This document shows, piece by piece, positions 1 through 5,459 of a stretch of 5,459 bases of DNA (its first letter is position 1; every line of letters begins with the position of its first letter). The notes below the pieces were generated by a model, which did not search any database, was not told where the DNA came from, and saw only the letters and a list, made by a program, of their open reading frames with translations. The DNA is from Planctomycetaceae bacterium (GTDB lineage: Bacteria; Planctomycetota; Planctomycetia; Planctomycetales; Planctomycetaceae), in the NCBI GenBank assembly GCA_027080405.1, contig JALWSL010000394.1, forward strand, positions 1 to 5,459, in the 5' to 3' direction. The position numbers were made by a program, and so were the translations under genes.

Positions 1-1
1 T

Positions 2-22
2 CTCTGGTAATTTTTACCGGAG
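2..22 (+). promoter_or_regulatory. 9-bp hairpin just upstream of the SNF2 gene (leader element or upstream terminator)
   Basis: Arms CTCTGGTAA (2-10) and TTACCGGAG (14-22) pair over 9 bp around a TTT loop, with a single U-G wobble (5/19). That wobble forms only in RNA read from the + strand; the minus-strand transcript would have an A-C mismatch there. Four T residues follow (23-26), and the SNF2 ribosome binding site starts at 28. It could be a short-U-tract terminator of a gene left of the window, or a 5' leader hairpin affecting SNF2 translation. The sequence alone does not decide between them. Confidence 0.5.
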
Positions 23-27
23 TTTTC

Positions 28-32
28 GGAGG
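28..32 (+). promoter_or_regulatory. Shine-Dalgarno site of the SNF2 gene
   Basis: GGAGG, 5 nt before the GTG at 38. It decides the start codon: an in-frame TAA lies at 8-10, and no ATG is available in frame until far inside the protein (residue 167). The site begins 5 nt after the hairpin at 2-22. Confidence 0.75.
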
Positions 33-37
33 TAGTT

Positions 38-3000
38 GTGGCGTTAGCGGAGATTTTGGAATCTCAATTTCGGGCGGATGTCCGATTTCGAGGAGCAGCG
101 TATCTGAAGGATGGAAGAGTTTCGATCACCCATGTCACGGCGGATGATGTTTACGCCACCGTACGCGATGGAGCGGAGCATACCATTCATCTGCATCGTC
201 GCGAGGGAACACTGGAATTTCACTGCAGTTCGGTTGCAGGGACGAAACGGGCTACAACGACAAAGTATGTTTGGGCCACGATTCTCGCTGTCGATGAAGC
301 AGGCTATTTGACGGGGACTCCCCGTCCGGGCCAGATTCCACCATTCATCCCGGAGACGAGTCCCGATCTGTCCGATGATTGGGATGATGATTTTGGCGAG
401 GAGGCCTATTTTCCGCCCGTTGATTTCGGCACAAAAAAACGCAAGGCCAAAACGAAAAATGCGGCGACTTCAGTTGCTGAACGCCCGGCCCCCAAACAGG
501 AATGGCAGGAAAAACTGCATGCCATTCGCGAGCAGATGCAGGTACGGGAAGTTGTGAACGAAACAAAAACTTCCCCCTCCGAAATCACCTACCAGATTAA
601 CGTTTCGGAAAGCTGGAAGACCGGGCAACTGGTTCTTCAAATTGTCGAATCTCAACGCCGCACTACCGGAGGTTGGGGAAAAATAAAGCCACTGAAATTG
701 AAAACCAGTGGACTGGAATCCTTGCCAGATGCAGACGATCGTGCGATTCTCGCCCATTTGTTGGGAGGAATTCAGGATCGTCCGGGTGGATCGAAGCCGG
801 CTGGAAACCCGGGTAACCAGCATTTGCCCAACCGTTTTCGCTTGCCCCACTCTCTTTCCGAGATCCTTCTGCCCCGCATGTGCAGCACCGGCCGACTCCG
901 AATGCTGTATGAAGGTGACAAAATGTCCGAGCCCCTGACGTGGGGAACATCAGAAACGTGGCAACTTGGCCTGACCATGGAAAAAACGGGAGAGAGCGGT
1001 AGCGATCTGGAGGAAGCATCGGCTAGCTGGCAAATTGTCCCTCGATTGATGCGGGAACAGGATTCCCTACCGTTGCAGGAAGCCGAGCTGCTGGTGGAAG
1101 GTGGTTGGGCAATCATGGGGACGGTCATTGAATCGTTGGAAGATTTTTCTGTTTTCGAGTGGGTCAAAGCACATCGAAACCACGATCTTCCCAGATTCAG
1201 TGAGCAGGAAGGACAACTGGTTGTTCACGAGTTGATGACTCTTCCCAATCTGCCACGCCTGCATCTGCCGGATCAATGGAAGCTGGAAGAAAGGTTTATC
1301 GAACCGAAACCCCGCATCAGGCTGTTCACGCCTTCTTCAAAAAGAGGGGCCGTCGCCAAAGATCGAATACAGGCGGATGTCGAATTTCAGTATGGCGATC
1401 TTGTCGTACGTGGTTCCGCCCATAGCTGGGCGCTTTCGCTACAAGACGAACAGGCCTGTGTTGTCCGCGATATGAAAAAAGAGAAACAGTACTGGACCCA
1501 GCTTCAGGATTTGGGGGCGTTGCGAATCGGTGATCGCGGTGGCAGCAAGCATGACCTGCAGATCCCCTTGCGGGATATGACTGATATTCTGCGCGGCCTG
1601 TTTGATTCAGGCTGGGAAATATTGTCCGACGACAAACCGTTCCGGCAGCCCGGCGAAGTCACTTTCCGTGTGGAATCCGGGATCGACTGGTTCGATGTTT
1701 CCGGCAATGTCGAATACGGTTCACTGCAGGTGTCAGTTCCCAGTTTGCTCTCTGCCCTGGCAAGAGGAGATCGCACGATCCAGCTTTCGGATGGCTCACT
1801 CGGGTTCATTCCTGAAGAATGGAAAGAACGCTTCGGTGTTTTGCTCAGCCTAGCTGAAAGCGATGGTGAGTCGGCGTTACGGTTCTCCAGTTCGCAGGCG
1901 GCTCTTGTCGATGCCCTGTTGGCGACTCAGGAAAATGTGAACTACGACAAAAAATTTGTCGCCTGGCGGAAAAAGCTGGCGGAATTCAGCGGCGTCAAAC
2001 CGGTTGAAGAACCGAAGTCGTTTCAGGGAGAACTGCGGGACTATCAGCGGGAAGGGCTTGGCTGGTTGAGTTTCCTCGAAGAATTCCAGTTTGGAGGCTG
2101 CCTGGCTGATGACATGGGTTTGGGGAAAACGATCCAGATACTCGCTTTTCTCTCCCGGCGTTACGAGACGAAAGCAGATCACGATCCCAGCTTGATTGTC
2201 GTTCCCAAATCGTTGCTTTTCAACTGGCAACGTGAAATCGAGCGATTCACTCCCCACCTGAAAGCGCTCGAATATTCCGGCAGCGAAAGGGCGGGATTAC
2301 GCGATCAGTTTCAGAAGTACGACATGATTCTGGTCACTTACGCGACGCTACGCCGGGATATCGTGGCGTTGAAGGATCAGCAATTCGACTGCATTGTTCT
2401 GGATGAGGCACAGGCGATCAAAAATCCCGGTTCCCAGGTTGCCAAGGCAACACGCCTTCTTCGGGGAAGACAGCGACTGGCCCTGAGCGGAACGCCGATC
2501 GAAAATCACCTGGGAGACATGTGGTCGATTTTTGAATTCCTCAATCCGGGTCTGCTGGGTAGAAGTTCCGTCTTCAAATCGTTGAGCAACGAAACCGATA
2601 CGAATCGGTTGACGGAAACCGTCGCGGGAGGCCTGAAACCATTTGTTCTCCGGCGTACAAAGGAAAAGGTTGCCAAGGATCTGCCCGATCGTGTCGAAGA
2701 AACCCTGTATTGCGAATTCAGCGAGGCCGAACAGAAAACATACAACGAACTTCGCGATTACTACCGCCAATCCATCTTTCACTCGGTTGAGGAAAATGGA
2801 CTGGGAAAAACGAAAATGCACGTTCTTGAAGCGTTACTTCGGTTACGACAGGCCGCCTGCCATCCGGGCCTGCTTGATAAATCGAAATCCGGAGAATCGT
2901 CCGCCAAGATGGAGGTTCTGGTTGAGCATCTGAAAGAACTCAAGGAAGAAGGGCACAAAACACTCGTTTTCTCGCAGTTCACTTCGATGCTGGCCATTGT

Positions 3001-3406
3001 GAAACAGCATCTGGACAAGAACGATCTGCGCTATGTCTATCTCGATGGCAGCACAAAAGATCGCGATGCAGCCGTGCAGGCATTCCAGGAAGATGCGGAT
3101 ATCCCCATTTTCCTGATCAGCCTCAAAGCGGGAGGGCTCGGGTTGAATTTGACGGCAGCCGGTTACGTCTTTCTGCTTGACCCCTGGTGGAACCCGGCTG
3201 TAGAAGCTCAGGCAATCGACCGGGCGCACCGCCTTGGACAGACAAAAAATGTTTTCGCCTACCGCCTGATCACGCGGGGAACCATCGAAGAAAAAATTGC
3301 GGAACTGCAAACGAACAAACGGAAACTGGCTGACGCCATCCTGGCGGAAAACTCCCGCCTGCTCAAAAACTTGACGCAGGACGATTTGCAAATGCTGTTC
3401 ACGTAG
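38..3406 (+). CDS. SNF2-family DNA helicase/translocase (HepA/COG0553-like) with degenerate SWIM-like N-terminus
   Basis: A 1122-residue cytoplasmic protein with GTG start and TAG stop. The C-terminal half is a complete SNF2 ATPase: Q-like motif [12 protein letters not shown] (667-678), Walker [11 protein letters not shown] (691-700, Lys697), Ia [10 protein letters not shown] (721-730), DEAQ box (789-792), motif [11 protein letters not shown] (816-823), motif IV TLVFSQF (975-981), motif [15 protein letters not shown] (1028-1041), DPWWNP (1048-1053) and motif [13 protein letters not shown] (1058-1068). All catalytic motifs look intact. Residues about 55-85 resemble a SWIM zinc finger, but three of four metal ligands are replaced. 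An acidic patch (112-122) and a basic patch (133-140) follow. Residues about 180-300 and 540-600 ([24 protein letters not shown]) match the style of bacterial SNF2-associated N-terminal regions. Family members translocate on dsDNA using ATP and remodel protein-DNA or RNA polymerase complexes. The client here is unknown. No neighbouring gene on its strand is visible. Confidence 0.95.
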   Translation: MALAEILESQFRADVRFRGAAYLKDGRVSITHVTADDVYATVRDGAEHTIHLHRREGTLEFHCSSVAGTKRATTTKYVWATILAVDEAGYLTGTPRPGQIPPFIPETSPDLSDDWDDDFGEEAYFPPVDFGTKKRKAKTKNAATSVAERPAPKQEWQEKLHAIREQMQVREVVNETKTSPSEITYQINVSESWKTGQLVLQIVESQRRTTGGWGKIKPLKLKTSGLESLPDADDRAILAHLLGGIQDRPGGSKPAGNPGNQHLPNRFRLPHSLSEILLPRMCSTGRLRMLYEGDKMSEPLTWGTSETWQLGLTMEKTGESGSDLEEASASWQIVPRLMREQDSLPLQEAELLVEGGWAIMGTVIESLEDFSVFEWVKAHRNHDLPRFSEQEGQLVVHELMTLPNLPRLHLPDQWKLEERFIEPKPRIRLFTPSSKRGAVAKDRIQADVEFQYGDLVVRGSAHSWALSLQDEQACVVRDMKKEKQYWTQLQDLGALRIGDRGGSKHDLQIPLRDMTDILRGLFDSGWEILSDDKPFRQPGEVTFRVESGIDWFDVSGNVEYGSLQVSVPSLLSALARGDRTIQLSDGSLGFIPEEWKERFGVLLSLAESDGESALRFSSSQAALVDALLATQENVNYDKKFVAWRKKLAEFSGVKPVEEPKSFQGELRDYQREGLGWLSFLEEFQFGGCLADDMGLGKTIQILAFLSRRYETKADHDPSLIVVPKSLLFNWQREIERFTPHLKALEYSGSERAGLRDQFQKYDMILVTYATLRRDIVALKDQQFDCIVLDEAQAIKNPGSQVAKATRLLRGRQRLALSGTPIENHLGDMWSIFEFLNPGLLGRSSVFKSLSNETDTNRLTETVAGGLKPFVLRRTKEKVAKDLPDRVEETLYCEFSEAEQKTYNELRDYYRQSIFHSVEENGLGKTKMHVLEALLRLRQAACHPGLLDKSKSGESSAKMEVLVEHLKELKEEGHKTLVFSQFTSMLAIVKQHLDKNDLRYVYLDGSTKDRDAAVQAFQEDADIPIFLISLKAGGLGLNLTAAGYVFLLDPWWNPAVEAQAIDRAHRLGQTKNVFAYRLITRGTIEEKIAELQTNKRKLADAILAENSRLLKNLTQDDLQMLFT

Positions 3407-3488
3407 TATGCGGGCGGCCTGAAGGAAGAACTGATGGTGAAAGTGGCCAAACAGCGGGAGTATTCGCTCGGAAAGTCCCTCGGTCTGC

Positions 3489-3564
3489 GTCAGTCGTGCC
3501 GTGTCAGTCGTTCTGTGTCGTTAATGCTGTGGCCTCTAATACAGTGGCGCCAAGTTGCTGTGGC
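3489..3564. repeat. Degenerate short tandem repeat with 14-16 bp spacing
   Basis: GTCAGTCGT occurs at 3489-3497 and again at 3503-3511 (14-bp period). GTGTC or GTGGC then recurs at 3501, 3515, 3529, 3544 and 3560, at steps of 14, 14, 15 and 16. GCTGTGGC is repeated exactly at 3526-3533 and 3557-3564. The units are too diverged to be a clean microsatellite. This may be an eroded tandem duplication between the two 3' ends. Confidence 0.35.
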
Positions 3565-3566
3565 GC
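3547..3566. terminator. Possible weak terminator hairpin between dnaA and the SNF2 gene
   Basis: GCGCCA (3547-3552) pairs with TGGCGC (3561-3566) around an 8-nt loop. The stem lies 10 nt past the dnaA stop codon on the minus strand. In + strand RNA two G-U wobbles (3546/3567 and 3545/3568) extend it. No U tract follows on either strand, so if it helps termination it is not a classical intrinsic terminator. An overlapping stem, GGCG (3562-3565) with CGCC (3570-3573), would compete. Confidence 0.25.
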
Positions 3567-3576
3567 TGACGCCGTC

Positions 3577-5058
3577 TCAGCCGGCCTGTAGCTGTTCCTC
3601 AATCATCGAAACAACTTCCTGGGCAGTCCAGTGACGATTGGCGACCTGAAGCAACTCGCCTTTTTCAATCATCTGCTTCACTTTTTTCTCGGCCGAAATG
3701 ACCGTGCTGTGATTCCTGCCGCCAAATTGTTGACCGATTTCGTGATAGGCTGACCGTGTCCACTGTCTTGTCAGATACATCGCGAGCATGCGTGGTTGAG
3801 ACAGTTCGCGCGTTCGGCGGGAGGAAAGGAGTGCTTCCTTCTGGACACCAAACAGTTCACAGACGGCATGCTGAATATCGGAAGCTCGAACAATTTGCAG
3901 GCAATCCCGTTCCAGGTCTTTCAAAACTTCGCGGGCTGCCGTGATCCCCACCGGACGTTTTGAAAGATGATGATAGGTTTGCAGGCAGTTGATTGCCCCG
4001 ATCAGTTCACGGACATTTCGCGTGAATTTCTTCGCCACAAAATGAACCGCTTCTTCCGATATGTCCAGTTCAAAGCGTCTGGCGTGGTCTTTGACAATTT
4101 CTTTTCGTGTCTCCAGATCAGGTGCTTCCAACCGGATCACCAGACCGGACAAAAAGCGGGTACTCAACTCGGGACGAATGTTCGTCAACATGCGGGGATG
4201 CCGATCTCCTGCAATCACTACCTGACGCCCGTAAGAAAGCAATTCCTGCATAGTGTGGCAAAATTCTTCCTGAATACCCTTTTTGGCATTCAGAAATTCG
4301 ATGTCATCGACAATCAGTACATCGATCGAACGAAAGCGTCTGCGAAAAGCCGGTAGGGTTTTTTCCCGCAATGCCTTGATGAAAAAGTTGGCAAACGCTT
4401 CTGCCGTCAGGTACGTCACTTGAAGCTCCGGATGCAATTCCCGGACACGCACATGAATTCCTTCCGCCAAGTGCGTCTTTCCTACGCCGACACCACCATA
4501 CAGATAGAGCGGATTGTACTGCTCCCCCGGTTGTTTGCAGATGATATCAACCATCGACAGCGCAACCCGATTGCAACTGCCGGAAATGAAATCATCCAAT
4601 CGGGCAAATCGCCTTCGCCTGGGAGGCAATCGTTTTTTTTCCGGCTGCTTCTGCGAACCCGGGACTGATTCGGCATCCGTATCCTTTTTATCGCCCAAGC
4701 CCGGTTTGTTAGCGGAGCGGGGTTGCTGTGTCACTGCCGAGGTGGCCAGTTCCATCGCACGGGGATCGACATCGAATCGAACCTGAGCCGAAATGCCAAC
4801 ACACTCTCTGGCTGCTTCCAGCGCAGGTTCAGTAAATTCACGTCTTAACCACTTGATCAAAAAGGGGCTTTTGACGCCGATGGTGACAACATCACCCGAA
4901 AACGAAACAACCGTTTGCCCTGCAAACCATTGTTCGTAACGCGACTCCCCAATCGTCTGTTCGAGACGTTGAAGGAAACGTTCTGAAAGCTGCACATCAG
5001 TGGTGGCGTTCCCACCTGGCGAACCATCGTTGTTCAATTGACTCCATTCGGGAAGCAT
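3577..5058 (-). CDS. dnaA: Chromosomal replication initiator protein DnaA
   Basis: A 493-residue cytoplasmic protein, near the usual DnaA length, with ATG start and TGA stop. ATP-DnaA binds DnaA boxes, oligomerises, opens the origin and recruits the replicative helicase. Domain I (about 21-97) has the expected [11 protein letters not shown] region. Domain II is a short linker (about 98-150) ending in a basic stretch, [10 protein letters not shown] (141-150). Domain III is AAA+: Walker [10 protein letters not shown] (188-196, Lys194), Walker [10 protein letters not shown] (247-255, Asp251/252), sensor 1 near AGDRHP (283-288), arginine finger Arg301 in STRFLSGL, and sensor 2 Arg350 in [10 protein letters not shown]. 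Domain IV (about 390-493) carries the helix-turn-helix with signature GGRNHSTV (446-453). Oddities are Glu297 where the box VII arginine is expected and several changed DNA-contact residues in domain IV. The gene is convergent with the SNF2 gene, and dnaN is not downstream. The ATG at 5058 fits the domain I boundary and has a Shine-Dalgarno-like site upstream. Confidence 0.97.
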   Translation of the reverse strand: MLPEWSQLNNDGSPGGNATTDVQLSERFLQRLEQTIGESRYEQWFAGQTVVSFSGDVVTIGVKSPFLIKWLRREFTEPALEAARECVGISAQVRFDVDPRAMELATSAVTQQPRSANKPGLGDKKDTDAESVPGSQKQPEKKRLPPRRRRFARLDDFISGSCNRVALSMVDIICKQPGEQYNPLYLYGGVGVGKTHLAEGIHVRVRELHPELQVTYLTAEAFANFFIKALREKTLPAFRRRFRSIDVLIVDDIEFLNAKKGIQEEFCHTMQELLSYGRQVVIAGDRHPRMLTNIRPELSTRFLSGLVIRLEAPDLETRKEIVKDHARRFELDISEEAVHFVAKKFTRNVRELIGAINCLQTYHHLSKRPVGITAAREVLKDLERDCLQIVRASDIQHAVCELFGVQKEALLSSRRTRELSQPRMLAMYLTRQWTRSAYHEIGQQFGGRNHSTVISAEKKVKQMIEKGELLQVANRHWTAQEVVSMIEEQLQAG

Positions 5059-5067
5059 CTTGCAACC

Positions 5068-5072
5068 CCTCT
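5068..5072 (-). promoter_or_regulatory. Shine-Dalgarno-like site of dnaA
   Basis: On the minus strand AGAGG (5072-5068) lies 9 nt before the ATG at 5058-5056. The GAGG core and spacing are acceptable and support the ATG start. Confidence 0.5.
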
Positions 5073-5223
5073 ACCGCTCATCAGAACCGGATTGCCACAG
5101 GCACAAAGCGCGCCAAGGCCCCCGATCAGTCTGCAACATCGTTCTTCCTACCTGCCTCTGGTCAATCAAAATGGAAAAACCAGGACGCCCCTGCTTGGGC
5201 ATGAAGAACTCGTCCTTGAGCAG

Positions 5224-5264
5224 TTCTCGAAACCTCACGTTCAACATGAAGTTTTTTTCGAGAA
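5224..5264 (-). promoter_or_regulatory. 9-bp inverted repeat in the dnaA leader
   Basis: TTCTCGAAA (5224-5232) and TTTCGAGAA (5256-5264) are perfect reverse complements separated by 23 nt. Inside the loop a smaller stem, TTCA/TGAA around ACA, can also form. If transcription starts at either candidate promoter, this lies in the dnaA mRNA leader, about 165-205 nt before the start codon. There is no U run after it on either strand, so it does not look like a terminator. It could be an RNA regulatory structure or a binding site for a dimeric protein. Confidence 0.4.
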
Positions 5265-5323
5265 GACAAATAGATCCCCTGTCATTCGAAAACCCCAAAG
5301 AGGATTCAAAAAAACGGGGAGGA

Positions 5324-5337
5324 TCAACAGTTGTTGA
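5324..5337. repeat. Short interrupted palindrome (possible operator)
   Basis: TCAACA and TGTTGA form 6-bp perfect arms around two bases, downstream of both dnaA promoter candidates. The symmetry suits a dimeric DNA-binding protein, but a 6-bp arm in AT-rich DNA can arise by chance. Confidence 0.25.
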
Positions 5338-5361
5338 AGTCTAAAAGACGAACTGCGGTGA

Positions 5362-5390
5362 AATATAAAATGACAGAAAAGGCGTATCCA
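5362..5390 (-). promoter_or_regulatory. Candidate sigma70-type promoter for dnaA (proximal)
   Basis: On the minus strand TGGATA (5390-5385, 4 of 6 to TTGACA) and TATATT (5367-5362, 5 of 6 to TATAAT) are separated by 17 bp. The start would fall near 5355, giving a leader of about 300 nt. Planctomycete promoters are poorly defined, so this is a consensus-based guess. Confidence 0.3.
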
Positions 5391-5408
5391 TTCGGACCGA
5401 TAGTCCAA

Positions 5409-5437
5409 ATCCTAACTTTCAGTTTGCAACTTTACAA
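5409..5437 (-). promoter_or_regulatory. Candidate sigma70-type promoter for dnaA (distal)
   Basis: On the minus strand TTGTAA (5437-5432, 4 of 6) and TAGGAT (5414-5409, 4 of 6) are separated by 17 bp. Just downstream, an imperfect inverted repeat (TTCGGAC 5391-5397, GTCCAAA 5403-5409, one mismatch) covers the likely start site and could be an operator. It is weaker than the proximal candidate. Confidence 0.2.
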
Positions 5438-5459
5438 CGCACGTCGACAGAAATAAAAG

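Larger units (their letters stand above)
3407..3576. other. Convergent intergenic spacer
   Basis: 170 bp between the stop codons of the SNF2 gene (+) and dnaA (-). Both transcripts should end here or nearby, yet I see no hairpin followed by a T run in either direction. It contains short, loosely periodic repeats (3489-3564) and a GC-rich hairpin (3547-3566). An open frame starting at 3434 crosses the spacer and runs into the 3' end of dnaA. It has no family resemblance and I do not call it. Confidence 0.7.
5059..5459. other. dnaA upstream region without a convincing gene
   Basis: About 400 bp with no protein I recognise on either strand. Its distal part (5300-5459) is AT-rich, with A/T runs. 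By eye I find no close match to the classical DnaA box TTATNCACA. The nearest are 6-of-9 matches, such as one around 5091-5099. It contains the inverted repeat at 5224-5264, the palindrome at 5324-5337 and two promoter candidates reading toward dnaA. A minus-strand frame of 75 codons (5071-5298, TTG start) ends 12 nt before dnaA but lacks a good ribosome site and any family resemblance. Confidence 0.6.

Noticed and set aside
1222..1230. TTGTTCACG, a two-mismatch DnaA-box-like word.
   Set aside because: It is an isolated match inside the SNF2 coding region, expected by chance at this length.
38..3406. SNF2 protein as part of a phage-defence system such as DISARM, which includes an SNF2-like helicase.
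   Set aside because: No methylase, DUF1998, phospholipase D or other defence partner is in the window. The only neighbour is housekeeping dnaA.
3434..3634. A 66-codon + strand frame across the convergent spacer.
   Set aside because: It overlaps the dnaA 3' end antisense, has a low-complexity composition and no family resemblance.
5071..5298. A 75-codon minus-strand frame ending 12 nt before dnaA.
   Set aside because: It has a TTG start with no clear ribosome site and no recognisable domain. It may be chance openness of the dnaA leader. Conservation in relatives would revive it.
5331..5456. A 41-codon + strand frame with a TTG start and a GGGGAGG site 8 nt upstream (5316-5322).
   Set aside because: The ribosome site is attractive, but the peptide is short and basic, resembles no family I know (it is not ribosomal protein L34), starts with TTG and overlaps the candidate dnaA promoters on the opposite strand.
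5059..5459. Replication origin next to dnaA.
   Set aside because: I see no cluster of DnaA boxes matching TTATNCACA within one mismatch and no clear unwinding-element architecture. AT-rich stretches alone are not enough, although a lineage-specific box could have been missed.

Overview
The window holds two convergent protein-coding genes and their flanking DNA. It reads as a bacterial chromosome of moderate GC. The DnaA C-terminal signature (GGRNHSTV where most bacteria have GGRDHTTV) and the style of the SNF2 N-terminal region look planctomycete-like to me. That assignment is an inference from recollection of the families, not a search, and I hold it with moderate confidence.

Layout. Positions 1-37 hold the end of an upstream intergenic stretch, with a 9-bp hairpin directly before a Shine-Dalgarno site. 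Positions 38-3406 (+) encode a complete 1122-residue SNF2-family helicase/translocase with a long bacterial N-terminal extension and a degenerate SWIM-like zinc-finger region. Positions 3407-3576 are a 170-bp convergent intergenic spacer with short, loosely periodic repeats and one GC-rich hairpin but no classical U-tract terminator. Positions 3577-5058 (-) encode a complete 493-residue DnaA replication initiator. Positions 5059-5459 are its upstream region. I see no convincing gene there, but there is a 9-bp inverted repeat, a smaller interrupted palindrome and two sigma70-like promoter candidates that imply a leader of about 300 or 350 nt.

Function. DnaA initiates chromosome replication. 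The SNF2 protein is an ATP-driven dsDNA translocase of unknown client. They converge, so they are not co-transcribed, and nothing in the sequence ties them into one pathway. dnaN is not downstream of dnaA, so the common dnaA-dnaN arrangement is absent on that side.

I did not find a new multi-gene system. The most useful observations are the loss of zinc ligands in the SWIM-like region, several substitutions at DNA-contacting and ATP-oligomer positions of DnaA together with the apparent absence of classical DnaA boxes, and the structured upstream regions of both genes.
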